64,000 bases of DNA from contig NZ_CAKKNA010000002.1 of NCBI RefSeq assembly GCF_918741275.1, positions 124,001 through 188,000 on the forward strand, in the 5' to 3' direction. Below the pieces are notes generated by a model. It was given only the letters and a program-made list of their open reading frames with translations. It searched no databases and was not told the origin of the DNA. The position numbers and the translations under genes are program-made. Source of the stretch: Bacillus sp. CECT 9360 (lineage in GTDB: Bacteria > Bacillota > Bacilli > Bacillales > DSM-1321). Of this stretch, positions 15,019 to 24,849 are shown in pieces (the stretch's first letter is position 1; the number at the start of each line of letters is the position of its first letter).

Positions 15019-16197
15019 ATGTTAACTCTTATTAAAAATGGGGAGACCTACGCCCCGGACTATCTTGGAAAAAAAGATATTTTGATCGTCGGGAAGCAAA
15101 TTGGCTTTATCAAGGACCATATCGAGATACCGGAGCAATTCGTTGATATTAAAGTGATTGATGCGAAGGGAAAGTTAGTAGTGCCCGGATTTATCGATTC
15201 TCATGTGCATATTATCGGTGGAGGCGGTGAAGGCAGCTATAAAACACGGACACCGGAAATACAACTAACTGATGTGACCATAGCAGGTATTACAACACTA
15301 ATAGGTGTGATTGGGACAGATGGGACAACGAGAACGATGCCAAATTTGATCGCGAAGGCAAGGGGGCTAGAGGAAGAGGGGATCACCTGTTATGTACATA
15401 CAGGTTCCTACCAGGTGCCGGTAAAAACCCTAACAGGAAAAATCGAGGATGATCTCATTTTGATTGATAAAGTCATTGGAGCGGGTGAAATTGCGATTGC
15501 GGATCACCGTTCTTCGCAGCCAACCGTTGAGGAAATGGCTAAAATCGCTTCAGCTGCCCGGATTGGCGGCCTCTTATCCGGGAAAGCAGGAATCGTAAAT
15601 ATCCATGTCGGCGATAGCCTTGATCATTTGGATGTGATCGAGCAGGTCATTGAAAAAACAGAGATCCCGATCCAACAGTTTTACCCTACGCACATTAACC
15701 GAAATCACCATCTTTTCGAAGCAGGCATCCAGTATGCCAAAAAGGGAGGATTCATTGATTTTACGACAAGCTCAATTAAGAAGTTTATTGAAAATGGCGA
15801 GGTGAAATCGTGCAAGGCTCTAAAAAAAGCCCTTAATGCAGGGGTAGAGATCAGCAGGATTACTTTTACCTCTGATGGACAGGCAAGTCTTCCGGATTTT
15901 GATGAAAGCGGTCATTTAAGGGGGATGAATATCGGGAAATGTTCTTCTCTATATAACGAAGTCCGGGCTGCTATCGTTGAGGAAGGAGTCCCTATAGAAA
16001 CTGCCATACGAGTGATTACGGAAAATCCCGCCCGCATTCTTAAGCTTGTTCAAAAAGGAAGCATTAAAGAAGGCAAAGATGCAGACCTTGTGCTATTAAA
16101 TAAAGAAACGTATGAAGTGGATACTGTATTTGCGATGGGCCAGATGATGGTTGAAAGCGGGAAAGCGATAGTGAAAGGGACATTTGAAGAAAGTTAA
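15019..16197 (+). CDS. iadA: beta-aspartyl (isoaspartyl) dipeptidase
   Basis: A 392-residue zinc amidohydrolase that splits beta-aspartyl dipeptides formed from damaged proteins. The amidohydrolase metal motif VPGFIDSHVHIIGGGGEG is at about residue 55, with the substrate loop HTGSYQVPVKTL at about 128. Histidines follow in IADHRSSQPT and FYPTHINRNHHLFE, and the late metal Asp is in TFTSDGQASLPDF. All key residues seem present, and the length equals that of the family. GAGAGG is 9 bases ahead of the ATG. It is followed by the relic of a sigma factor gene. Confidence 0.92.
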   Translation: MLTLIKNGETYAPDYLGKKDILIVGKQIGFIKDHIEIPEQFVDIKVIDAKGKLVVPGFIDSHVHIIGGGGEGSYKTRTPEIQLTDVTIAGITTLIGVIGTDGTTRTMPNLIAKARGLEEEGITCYVHTGSYQVPVKTLTGKIEDDLILIDKVIGAGEIAIADHRSSQPTVEEMAKIASAARIGGLLSGKAGIVNIHVGDSLDHLDVIEQVIEKTEIPIQQFYPTHINRNHHLFEAGIQYAKKGGFIDFTTSSIKKFIENGEVKSCKALKKALNAGVEISRITFTSDGQASLPDFDESGHLRGMNIGKCSSLYNEVRAAIVEEGVPIETAIRVITENPARILKLVQKGSIKEGKDADLVLLNKETYEVDTVFAMGQMMVESGKAIVKGTFEES

Positions 16198-16268
16198 CGA
16201 ATAAATTGAACGATTTGATTTGAGAAATAAACAGGCTGAAATGATCCGGGAGGAAGCGGGGAATAAGA

Positions 16269-16525
16269 ATGGATGAAAGCAACCTGATTGCTAAGGCGAT
16301 GAATGAAAGGTGATACAGAAGCGTTTGCCGGCTATTTCAGCAAAACTATGACTTTTTTGTAAAATATTTAGTATAAATAATGTATTACAGAGAAATGGCG
16401 GAAGATATCGCTTAGGAAACAATGGCAAAAGCGATCGAACATTCAACACAAGTATAATGGAAAATCGAAGTTTTCAACTTGGCTTATCTCAATTGCCACT
16501 AATTTTCATGTTGATCAAACAAAAA
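16269..16525 (+). pseudogene. decayed ECF sigma factor gene (SigY-like)
   Basis: Pieces of an ECF sigma factor region 2 can be read in three frames in the right order: MDESNLIAKAMNE; GDTEAFAGYF; LFQQNYDFFVKYLV; REMAEDIA, a TAG where CAG (Gln) is expected, then ETMAKAIEH; and YNGKSKFSTWLISIATN. Hence there are at least three frameshifts and several stops. The pieces end about residue 85, and the DNA-binding region 4 is missing; a terminator follows. The pattern resembles B. subtilis SigY as I remember it. A GGAGG and a start ATG (16269) remain. Confidence 0.85.
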
Positions 16526-16532
16526 ACTCGTG

Positions 16533-16560
16533 CTGCCGCCGTTAGACTGGCGGTATTTTT
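16533..16560 (+). terminator. terminator after the sigma factor relic
   Basis: TGCCGCC pairs with GGCGGTA across an 8-base loop, followed by five T residues. Confidence 0.7.
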
Positions 16561-16570
16561 GCTGTGTGTG

Positions 16571-16690
16571 GATTTATTATCGAGTTTTGGGATTTATCAG
16601 CGAATTTGATTCATTTATTATCAACTTTCTGGATTTATCATCAACTTCGGCACATTTATTATCAACTTTTTACATATATCGATTTCTCGA
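16571..16690 (+). repeat. ~20-bp intergenic tandem repeat (ATTTATNATCAACTT type)
   Basis: ATTTAT recurs at 16572, 16592, 16613, 16633 and 16654, and a weaker copy follows near 16674. Spacing is 20, 21, 20, 21. The best units read ATTTATCATCAACTTCGGC. The array lies between two convergent 3' ends (sigma relic terminator and AIM24-gene terminator). Confidence 0.85.
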
Positions 16691-16752
16691 CAAAAAATGC
16701 TATATTTCTGGGAGGCACTCCAATAAAGGGGAGCGTTTTACTTCAAATTTAA

Positions 16753-16776
16753 AAGCCAGATCAACAGATCTGGCTT
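16753..16776 (-). terminator. terminator of the AIM24-family gene
   Basis: AAGCCAGATC pairs with GATCTGGCTT over a 4-base loop, followed on the minus strand by T residues. It sits a few bases past the stop. Confidence 0.85.
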
Positions 16777-16783
16777 CCGACAA

Positions 16784-17572
16784 TCAGTCTCCATCAAACA
16801 TCCTGAATACTCCTCCGAGGACGCTTCCTTCATCTTTGGAACCGCCGCCCGATGGGGCTGCGGCAAATACCCGGCTTGCCAATCGGCTGAATGGCAACGA
16901 TTGAATCCAAACCGTTCCTGGACCGCGCAGTGTTGCGAAGAAAAGGCCTTCTCCGCCGAATAAAGCGGTTTTTACACCCTTAACCATTTCGATATTGTAA
17001 TCTACTTCACTTGTCATGGCGACTAGACAACCTGTGTCGACCCGCAGGACTTCACCGGGAGCAAGCTCTTTCTTATGGATCGTCCCACCTGCGTGAACAA
17101 AGGCCATTCCGTCTCCTTCCAGCTTTTGCATGATGAACCCTTCGCCACCGAAGAAGCCGGCACCGATTTTTCTTTGAAATTCAATGCCTACAGAAACACC
17201 TTTTGCTGCCGCGAGAAAGGCGTCTTTTTGACAAATGATTTTACCGCCTAATTCGCTTAAGTCCATGGGCACGATTTTTCCCGGATAAGGGGAAGCAAAG
17301 GATACATGTCTTTTTTCAGATCCTTGATTCGTAAATGCGGTCATAAATAAGCTTTCTCCGGTTAGCATCCGTTTGCCGGCACTGAACAATTTCCCCATAA
17401 CGCCGCCGCCTTCGCCTGAACCGTCCCCGAAAATCGTCTCCATATGGATGGAGTCCTCCATCATCATCAAGCCTCCCGCTTCCGCGATGACGGTTTCATT
17501 TGGGTCCAGCTCCACTTCTACGAATTGCATATCGTCTCCATGAATTTTGTAATCAATCTCATGATTATTCAT
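16784..17572 (-). CDS. TIGR00266/AIM24-family protein
   Basis: A 262-residue soluble protein of the AIM24 beta-sandwich family. Typical features are [17 protein letters not shown] near residue 35, a Gly-rich stretch [26 protein letters not shown], and the repeated [16 protein letters not shown] and [16 protein letters not shown] motifs. The last 30 residues are a Ser/Gly-rich tail. Bacterial members are not well characterised; roles at the membrane or in stress have been proposed. The ATG at 17572 lies 5 bases after AAGGTGGAGG. The gene is monocistronic, with its own terminator. Confidence 0.9.
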   Translation of the reverse strand: MNNHEIDYKIHGDDMQFVEVELDPNETVIAEAGGLMMMEDSIHMETIFGDGSGEGGGVMGKLFSAGKRMLTGESLFMTAFTNQGSEKRHVSFASPYPGKIVPMDLSELGGKIICQKDAFLAAAKGVSVGIEFQRKIGAGFFGGEGFIMQKLEGDGMAFVHAGGTIHKKELAPGEVLRVDTGCLVAMTSEVDYNIEMVKGVKTALFGGEGLFFATLRGPGTVWIQSLPFSRLASRVFAAAPSGGGSKDEGSVLGGVFRMFDGD

Positions 17573-17807
17573 ATATACCTCCACCTTGTATGTACTAGAA
17601 TCTAATTCGATTGTAAAAGAAAGTTCAGGGTTACGCCATTACTTTTTAATCTCTCCCATTCTTTAAACAAAAATAGTTCTCATCTTTCCGTCTCCAACAT
17701 ATTAATCTAGTGACAGACTTTGGCTTGTCAACGAATATTGGGAGGTAGGAGGGGGTTTTGAAAAAAGAGGGAAAATTTAATATGTAAATGGGTGATTTTG
17801 TTTAAAC

Positions 17808-17836
17808 TTGACAGCGCTTTCATAATCTTTTATACT
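17808..17836 (+). promoter_or_regulatory. glpF promoter overlapped by a catabolite-responsive element
   Basis: TTGACA (17808-17813) and TATACT (17831-17836) are separated by 17 bases. TGACAGCGCTTTCA (17809-17822) fits the cre consensus TGWNANCGNTNWCA at every position and covers the -35 box, so CcpA should repress the operon on preferred sugars. Confidence 0.85.
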
Positions 17837-17869
17837 TCATATAACAAGTTAAAACAGTGACGGAGATTA

Positions 17870-17931
17870 GGAGATCACACAGATGCACTCTCATTTTTAT
17901 GAGGATTGATTCTGTTGTGATCTCCTTTTTT
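17870..17931 (+). terminator. leader terminator of glpFK, GlpP antitermination target
   Basis: GGAGATCACA pairs with TGTGATCTCC across a 36-base loop that extends the stem (CAGA/TCTG), followed by six T residues. It sits in the leader, 45 bases before glpF. By analogy with B. subtilis glp leaders, GlpP with glycerol 3-phosphate would bind and prevent termination; glpP itself is not in the window. Confidence 0.85.
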
Positions 17932-17976
17932 ATCGCGGCTTGTTATAGAAAAGTCTAAAAAAAGGGGGAACCTGAA

Positions 17977-18807
17977 ATGACGCCATTTTGGGGAGAAGTA
18001 ATAGGCACGATGATTTTAATTGTATTTGGTGCAGGCATCGGGGCAGGTTCGACATTAAACAGATCTTTTGCCAAGGATGCAGGCTGGATTACGATAACGA
18101 TTGCCTGGGGTCTTGCGGTTGCGCTGGGTGTATTCGCGGTCGGATCGATAAGCGGTGCCCATTTAAATCCTGCTGTTACGATAGCGCTGGCTATAAATGG
18201 GGACTTTGCCTGGGGAGATGTTCCGGGTTATATTTTGGCCCAAATGATTGGCGCAATATTAGGAGCAACACTAGTATTCTTGCATTATCTTCCGCACTGG
18301 AAAGCAACGGATGATCCAGGTGCAAAGCTAGGCATTTTTTCGACTAGCCCTGCCATTCCTCATACTGTTTCCAATCTATTAAGTGAAATAATCGGAACAT
18401 TTATTCTAGTATTAGGATTGCTGTTTATTGGGGCAAATCAGTTTACGGAAGGTTTAAATCCATTTGCGGTCGGGTTATTGATTGTAGCTATCGGTATGTC
18501 GCTTGGAGGAACAACCGGTTATGCGATTAACCCTGCAAGGGACCTTGGACCTCGGATCGCCCATTTCCTGCTTCCGATTCCGGGTAAAGGCGGATCGAAT
18601 TGGGGATATTCTTGGGTTCCGGTCGTTGGCCCGATACTTGGAGGCAGCTTGGGAGCAGTGTTCTATAGAGCAACCTTTGCCGGAGAAGTAGATCAATATT
18701 TTTGGATTGTATTGGCAGCAATTGCTATCGTATTAATATCGGTTGCTCTATTTGGAAAACGACCGGCCGTTCTTGAGATTAATAGGAAACATAAAAACGC
18801 GCAATAA
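17977..18807 (+). CDS. glpF: glycerol uptake facilitator (aquaglyceroporin)
   Basis: A 276-residue aquaglyceroporin with six membrane helices and two half-helices. Both NPA boxes are intact: SGAHLNPAVTIALA (about residue 63) and TGYAINPARDLGPRIAH (about 184), the second carrying the GlpF-type Asp-Arg instead of the water-channel arrangement. It lets glycerol pass by diffusion for GlpK to trap. GGGGG lies 8 bases ahead of the ATG. It is the first gene of glpFK, under cre and antiterminator control. Confidence 0.95.
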   Translation: MTPFWGEVIGTMILIVFGAGIGAGSTLNRSFAKDAGWITITIAWGLAVALGVFAVGSISGAHLNPAVTIALAINGDFAWGDVPGYILAQMIGAILGATLVFLHYLPHWKATDDPGAKLGIFSTSPAIPHTVSNLLSEIIGTFILVLGLLFIGANQFTEGLNPFAVGLLIVAIGMSLGGTTGYAINPARDLGPRIAHFLLPIPGKGGSNWGYSWVPVVGPILGGSLGAVFYRATFAGEVDQYFWIVLAAIAIVLISVALFGKRPAVLEINRKHKNAQ

Positions 18808-18854
18808 GCCGAAGTCTGGCAATCTCGATATGTGGGTATGGTACAGTATATTAA

Positions 18855-20366
<1,512 letters not shown>

Positions 20367-20407
20367 GATCATCACACAGGACTGTGGCATATACCCAGAA
20401 ATCTCAA

Positions 20408-20436
20408 TTGACAAATTATTCTTATTATTGTAATCT
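20408..20436 (+). promoter_or_regulatory. promoter of the bmr leader
   Basis: TTGACA (20408-20413), 17 bases, TAATCT (20431-20436). This would start a leader RNA of about 375 bases ahead of bmrC. Confidence 0.7.
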
Positions 20437-20477
20437 TACAATGAATCAAACAAATTTTTCTAAGGAAGGTGAACGTT

Positions 20478-20552
20478 ATGATGTTAATCAATAGGCGAAA
20501 TGAGCAGCTTAACATTTCACATAACGCAGCCTGTCCTGTTGCTTTGTTCTGA
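20478..20552 (+). CDS. 24-residue leader peptide of the bmrCD operon (BmrB-like)
   Basis: AAGGAAGGTG is 6 bases ahead of a double ATG. The frame encodes MMLINRRNEQLNISHNAACP and four more residues, then TGA. The last codons (20525-20552) lie inside the left arm of a stem that competes with a downstream terminator. This is the layout of translation-controlled attenuators of antibiotic-resistance genes. In B. subtilis the bmrCD operon is known to be controlled through translation of the leader peptide BmrB, so a stalled ribosome here would free the transporter genes. Confidence 0.75.
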   Translation: MMLINRRNEQLNISHNAACPVALF

Positions 20553-20628
20553 TCTTTGGAACAAAAGCGATCAAGAATGTATCTGCTAAGTGCAGGCTGC
20601 GACATAGGTCGTAGCATGCACTTTTTTT
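20525..20628 (+). promoter_or_regulatory. attenuator of bmrCD: competing antiterminator and terminator
   Basis: Antiterminator: CGCAGCCTG (20525-20533), inside the leader peptide coding part, pairs with CAGGCTGCG (20593-20601). Terminator: AAGTGCAGGCTGCGAC (20588-20603) pairs with GTCGTAGCATGCACTT (20608-20623), with T residues to 20628. Both structures use the same CAGGCTGCG, so only one can form. An extra helix TTCTGATC/GATCAAGAA lies between. Confidence 0.8.
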
Positions 20629-20657
20629 CATTTTGTGTGATTTTTCCGCATATAAAT

Positions 20658-20692
20658 GAGCTTCGCATGTTTTTGCGGAGCTTTTTATTTTT
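20658..20692 (+). terminator. second leader terminator ahead of bmrC
   Basis: GAGCTTCGCA pairs with TGCGGAGCTT (one G-U pair), then a long T-rich tract. It gives the leader two terminators in series. Confidence 0.7.
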
Positions 20693-20720
20693 ATCAAATA
20701 CTAAGTAAAGTATAGGAGGA

Positions 20721-20783
20721 ATGATGATGAGATGTTTATCTGAAGTGAGGCCGATTTATGCAGTGGATACAGACAGCGGGTAG
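20721..20783 (+). CDS. second candidate leader peptide ahead of bmrC
   Basis: TATAGGAGGA precedes three ATG codons in a row (20721, 20724, 20727). The frame reads RCLSEVRPIYAVDTDSG, then TAG. The best-spaced start is the third ATG. It lies behind both terminators and 35 bases before bmrC, so it could couple translation or be a relic. There is no other support than the strong site. Confidence 0.45.
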   Translation: MMMRCLSEVRPIYAVDTDSG

Positions 20784-20818
20784 TCAAGTGCTATGGACAA
20801 ACAGAAGGAGGTTACAAC

Positions 20819-22570
20819 ATGTTTTCGATTTTCAAGAAGCTATCCTGGTTCTTTAAAGAACAATGGAGACGCTATACATTTGCAATTTTATTTTTAGCCA
20901 TCGTTAATATTCTTGAGGTTATTCCGCCAAAGCTGGTTGGTATGGCGATTGACGATATCAACAACGGCAATTTAACGAACGGGGTAATTGTGGAGTATAT
21001 CAGCTATATAGCTCTTCTAGGGCTCGGTAATTATGTGTTCGGATACCTTTGGAGCTACCAGCTTTTCGGCGGTGCCTTCCTGGTCGAAAGGAAGATGCGC
21101 TCCCAATTCATGGGGCATTTATTGAAGATGACGCCGACATTTTTTGAAAAGAATCGGACCGGAGACTTGATGGCCCGGGCCACGAACGATTTAAAAGCCA
21201 TTTCCAACACGGCAGGATTCGGAATCTTAACGTTAGCGGATTCGATCCTCTTTACGTTTACGATCCTGATTGTCATGGGTGCGACAATAAGCTGGCAGCT
21301 AACCATCACCGCGATTCTGCCGCTTCCAGTCATGGCGATCATGATGCAAATATTAGGGAATAAAATTCACAAGCGATTCACTCAAGCGCAGGATGCGTTT
21401 GGGGAATTGAATGATAAAGTCCTGGAATCAGTATCAGGAGTGCGGGTTATCAGGGCGTACGTCCAGGAACGGGAAGACGAAGGGCGCTTTCAGGATATGA
21501 CAGAGGATGTGTACCAGAAAAACGTGGAGGTTGCCAAGATCGACTCGATGTTTGACCCGGTCATCTCCGTTTTGATTGGGATCAGTTATTTAATCGGGCT
21601 CGGCTATGGAGCTTATATGGTATTCCAGCAACAGATAACCCTCGGGGACCTTGTCTCTTTTAATGTGTATTTAGGGATGCTGATCTGGCCGATGATTGCG
21701 ATTGGGGAATTGATCAACATCCTACAAAGGGGCAACGCGTCACTTGATCGGGTCCAGGAAACCCTTTCTTATGAAGAAGATGTGAAAAACGAAGCATCAA
21801 CGATACACTTGGAAAAACCCGGGAATATTTCATATGATGCGGTCAATTTTACGTATCCGACCTCGAAAACTCTCAACCTGGATGAAGTTTCCGTATCGAT
21901 TGAGCGCGGGCAAACCCTCGGTGTCGTCGGTAAAACCGGCAGTGGTAAAACGACGTTCGTGAAACAACTGCTTCGTGAATATCCACTGGGTAACGGGAAC
22001 ATCTCAATCGCCGACATACCTTTAGAGAAAATTGCGATAGGAGATGTCCGGAATTGGATCGGGTATGTTCCCCAGGATCATTTCCTGTTTTCAAGATCGG
22101 TGAGGGAAAATATCCTATTCGGAAAAGAAAACGCGTCGAATCAAGAGCTAAACGACGCCATCCGTCTTGCTGACTTTGAGAAAGACCTGGAAATACTTTC
22201 TGATAAATTAGAAACGCTTGTCGGAGAAAAGGGTGTCGCTCTTTCTGGTGGACAGAAGCAAAGGATTTCGATTGCAAGGGCGCTCATCAAAAATCCAGAA
22301 ATCTTAATTCTCGATGATTCCTTATCAGCTGTCGATGCGAAAACGGAAACAACAATCATCGAAAATATTCAAAAAGAACGATCCGGTAAAACGACCATCA
22401 TCACGACGCACAGATTATCAGCGGTCCAGCATGCTGATTGGATCATTGTCCTTAATGACGGAAAAATCATTGAAGAAGGGCGACACCCGGAGCTTCTTGA
22501 ACAAAACGGCTGGTACAAAGAACAATTCGTAAGACAGCAGATTGAAGAAGGAACGGAGGTGGATGCATGA
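20819..22570 (+). CDS. bmrC: multidrug ABC exporter half-transporter BmrC (YheI)
   Basis: A 583-residue ABC half-exporter: six membrane helices (about 15-300) followed by an ATPase domain with Walker A GKTGSGKTT, signature LSGGQKQR and Walker B ILILDDSLSAVD. The residue after the Walker B Asp is Asp in place of the catalytic Glu, so this protein supplies the degenerate ATP site of a heterodimer, as known for BmrC/BmrD. It pairs with the next gene and exports various drugs. Its stop overlaps the start of bmrD by 4 bases (ATGA). The leader upstream carries a translation-controlled attenuator. Confidence 0.93.
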   Translation: MFSIFKKLSWFFKEQWRRYTFAILFLAIVNILEVIPPKLVGMAIDDINNGNLTNGVIVEYISYIALLGLGNYVFGYLWSYQLFGGAFLVERKMRSQFMGHLLKMTPTFFEKNRTGDLMARATNDLKAISNTAGFGILTLADSILFTFTILIVMGATISWQLTITAILPLPVMAIMMQILGNKIHKRFTQAQDAFGELNDKVLESVSGVRVIRAYVQEREDEGRFQDMTEDVYQKNVEVAKIDSMFDPVISVLIGISYLIGLGYGAYMVFQQQITLGDLVSFNVYLGMLIWPMIAIGELINILQRGNASLDRVQETLSYEEDVKNEASTIHLEKPGNISYDAVNFTYPTSKTLNLDEVSVSIERGQTLGVVGKTGSGKTTFVKQLLREYPLGNGNISIADIPLEKIAIGDVRNWIGYVPQDHFLFSRSVRENILFGKENASNQELNDAIRLADFEKDLEILSDKLETLVGEKGVALSGGQKQRISIARALIKNPEILILDDSLSAVDAKTETTIIENIQKERSGKTTIITTHRLSAVQHADWIIVLNDGKIIEEGRHPELLEQNGWYKEQFVRQQIEEGTEVDA

Positions 22571-24585
22571 ATGTCGTAAAAAAGCTCTATCACTATGCCA
22601 CCCTATATAAATCGATCATCATCGCAGCCCTGATCATGCTTTCCGTTTCTGTTGCAGCCGATTTAACAGGACCATTTGTGGCGAAAAGAATAATTGATAA
22701 CCATATCCTTGGTATTGAATCAAAATGGTATCAGACCGAAAAAGGCGAAGATGCTGTCTCGTTCCAAGGTGCATCATATAAACGGGATGAATACTTTTCC
22801 GACAATGAAGAAAAGGGAAAAGAAGTGAGAATCTTTCAGGTTGGCACAAAATTCGCCTTTGTCGATCAGTCTGTTTCCTTTGATGGGAAAAGGGAGCTTT
22901 CTGGAGATAAGCTGACCATTTCGAAAGGAGATGAAAGGGCCAGCTACAATGCTATATTATTAAATAGTCAGGAGCTGATGCGTTTTTATCAGCCGGAAAT
23001 TTCGAGGATTTTAACGCTTGTCTTTGTCTATTTCGGGCTTGTTGTCGTTTCATCGATTTTTCAATACGGGCAGAGATTTTATTTGCAAAAAGCGGCAAAT
23101 AGAATTGTGCAACGAATGAGGACCGATGTGTTTTCTCATATATCAAAACTGCCGATCCGGTATTTTGACAATCTTCCTGCAGGTAAGGTCGTCGCGAGGA
23201 TTACCAATGATACAGAAGCGATCCGGGAATTATATGTCACCGTACTTGCGAACTTTTTTTCAAGCACAATTACGATCTTCGGCATATTCATTGCGCTCTT
23301 TATCCTTAATCCTCAAGTTGCGATGTTTGCGCTCCTGCTGATTCCGATTTTGGTCGTTTGGACGATCGTTTACCGGAAATTTGCTTCGACATATAATCAG
23401 GTCATCCGTGCGCGTGTCAGTGATATAAACGCAATGATTAACGAATCCATTCAGGGTATGACCGTCGTTCAGGCTTTCCGGCGCGAAAAGCAATCGAAGG
23501 AATCCTTTGAAAAGCTGAATTATGAACATTTCTCGTATCAAAATAAAATACTCAGCTTGAATTCATTGACCGGCCATAATTTAATTGGTGTTTTAAAAAC
23601 CATTTGCTTTGTTGCGTTCATCTGGTATTTTGGCGGTCAGTCTTTAACCGCCACGTCCGTGGTTTCCCTTGGAATGTTGTATGCGATTGTCGATTTTATC
23701 AACCGTTTGCTATATCCGGCCCAAGCAATCGTCAATCAATTTGCTAATCTTGAGCAGGCACTCGTAGCCGGTGAAAGAGTATTCAAATTACTGGATGAAC
23801 CAGGAATTTCTGTAAGTAGGGAAAGCATTCCAAGATATAAAGGCAATGTCGATTTTAATCATGTATCGTTTGGCTATAAAGAAGATGAATATGTCCTAAA
23901 GGATATCACGTTCTCTGCGAGTCAGGGAGAAACTGTTGCACTTGTGGGACACACCGGTTCGGGAAAAAGCTCGATCATGAATCTTCTTTTCCGTTTCTAT
24001 GACTGCAATGAAGGCAGCATTACGATTGACGGAATGGATATTAAAAACATGCCGCACCAAACGTTGCGCCAGCATATGGGGATTGTCTTACAGGACCCGT
24101 ATCTGTTCACCGGAACAATAGCGTCCAACGTCAGCCTTGAAAATGAAAAAATTACCCGAGAAATGATTGAAAAGGCATTGAAGGATGTCGGCGGGGAGAA
24201 TGTGTTAACACATCTGGAAAAGGGAATGGATTCGCCAGTCATTGAAAAAGGAAGCACTCTTTCCTCCGGGCAGCGCCAGCTTATTTCTTTTGCCAGGGCA
24301 TTGGCCTTCAATCCAGCTATCCTGATTCTGGATGAAGCAACGTCAAGCATCGATACCGAGACGGAAGCGATCATTCAAGAAGCGATGGATGTATTGAAAA
24401 AAGGCAGAACAACCTTCATTATCGCCCACCGTCTTTCCACGATCAAAAAGGCGGACCAAATTCTTGTTCTCGACAGAGGTAAAATTGTTGAGCGCGGGAA
24501 TCATGATGAGTTGATGGGATTGAAAGGCAAGTATTATCAAATGTATGAACTCCAGCAAGGACAGCAAAAAGGGATGGCTGGATAG
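22567..24585 (+). CDS. bmrD: multidrug ABC exporter half-transporter BmrD (YheH)
   Basis: A 672-residue ABC half-exporter that completes the heterodimer. Between the first two helices it carries an extra outside domain of about 100 residues (about 45-140), a hallmark of BmrD. The ATPase domain has Walker A GHTGSGKSS, a changed signature LSSGQRQL and Walker B ILILDEATSSID with the catalytic Glu intact, so the active site is formed by BmrD Walker motifs and the BmrC LSGGQ. It is translationally coupled to bmrC. Confidence 0.93.
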   Translation: MNVVKKLYHYATLYKSIIIAALIMLSVSVAADLTGPFVAKRIIDNHILGIESKWYQTEKGEDAVSFQGASYKRDEYFSDNEEKGKEVRIFQVGTKFAFVDQSVSFDGKRELSGDKLTISKGDERASYNAILLNSQELMRFYQPEISRILTLVFVYFGLVVVSSIFQYGQRFYLQKAANRIVQRMRTDVFSHISKLPIRYFDNLPAGKVVARITNDTEAIRELYVTVLANFFSSTITIFGIFIALFILNPQVAMFALLLIPILVVWTIVYRKFASTYNQVIRARVSDINAMINESIQGMTVVQAFRREKQSKESFEKLNYEHFSYQNKILSLNSLTGHNLIGVLKTICFVAFIWYFGGQSLTATSVVSLGMLYAIVDFINRLLYPAQAIVNQFANLEQALVAGERVFKLLDEPGISVSRESIPRYKGNVDFNHVSFGYKEDEYVLKDITFSASQGETVALVGHTGSGKSSIMNLLFRFYDCNEGSITIDGMDIKNMPHQTLRQHMGIVLQDPYLFTGTIASNVSLENEKITREMIEKALKDVGGENVLTHLEKGMDSPVIEKGSTLSSGQRQLISFARALAFNPAILILDEATSSIDTETEAIIQEAMDVLKKGRTTFIIAHRLSTIKKADQILVLDRGKIVERGNHDELMGLKGKYYQMYELQQGQQKGMAG

Positions 24586-24610
24586 GAAATGATTTTTGGA
24601 AAGGTATTTG

Positions 24611-24639
24611 TTGTTAGCGGGGAATTACTCTGCTAAAAT
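24611..24639 (+). promoter_or_regulatory. promoter of the S-box hom unit
   Basis: TTGTTA (24611-24616), 17 bases, TAAAAT (24634-24639). The S-box begins 17 bases downstream. Confidence 0.65.
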
Positions 24640-24654
24640 AGAATTAATTGAATA

Positions 24655-24765
24655 GTCTTATCAAGAGAGGCGGAGGGAATGGCCCTGTGAAGCCCGGCAA
24701 CCTTCAAACAATCGTTTGAAAAGGTGCTAAGTCCTGCAAAGTTTTTAGCTTTGCGAGATAAGAGA
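24655..24765 (+). ncRNA. SAM riboswitch (S-box)
   Basis: The closing stem TCTTATC/GATAAGA (24656-24662 and 24757-24763), AGAGAGGCGGAGGGAATGG, GAAGCCCGGCAACC and AAGGTGCTAA are all S-box signatures. It binds S-adenosylmethionine and should shut off hom when SAM is plentiful. Confidence 0.96.
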
Positions 24766-24780
24766 CGGATAATGATGAAA

Positions 24781-24819
24781 CAGCCTCTCTATCTCCATGG
24801 TAGAGAGGCTGTTTTTTTG
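24781..24819 (+). terminator. S-box-controlled terminator ahead of hom
   Basis: CAGCCTCTCTA pairs with TAGAGAGGCTG across a 9-base loop, followed by eight T residues. Confidence 0.9.
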
Positions 24820-24849
24820 TTAAATAGGAACTTGGAGGGGGAATGAAAA

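Noticed and set aside
16530-16904. Open frame of 124 codons across the 16.6-kb array
   Set aside because: It runs through two terminators and the repeat array into the antisense of the AIM24-family gene, with no ribosome binding site.
17740-17790. Small frame behind GGAGGTAGGAGGGGG upstream of glpF
   Set aside because: Despite a strong site, the frame (TTG AAA AAA GAG ...) stops after nine codons and lies ahead of the glpF promoter; no further support.
22100-22600. Long antisense frames over bmrC, bmrD, metI and others
   Set aside because: They lie fully inside strongly conserved genes on the other strand and have no ribosome binding sites.
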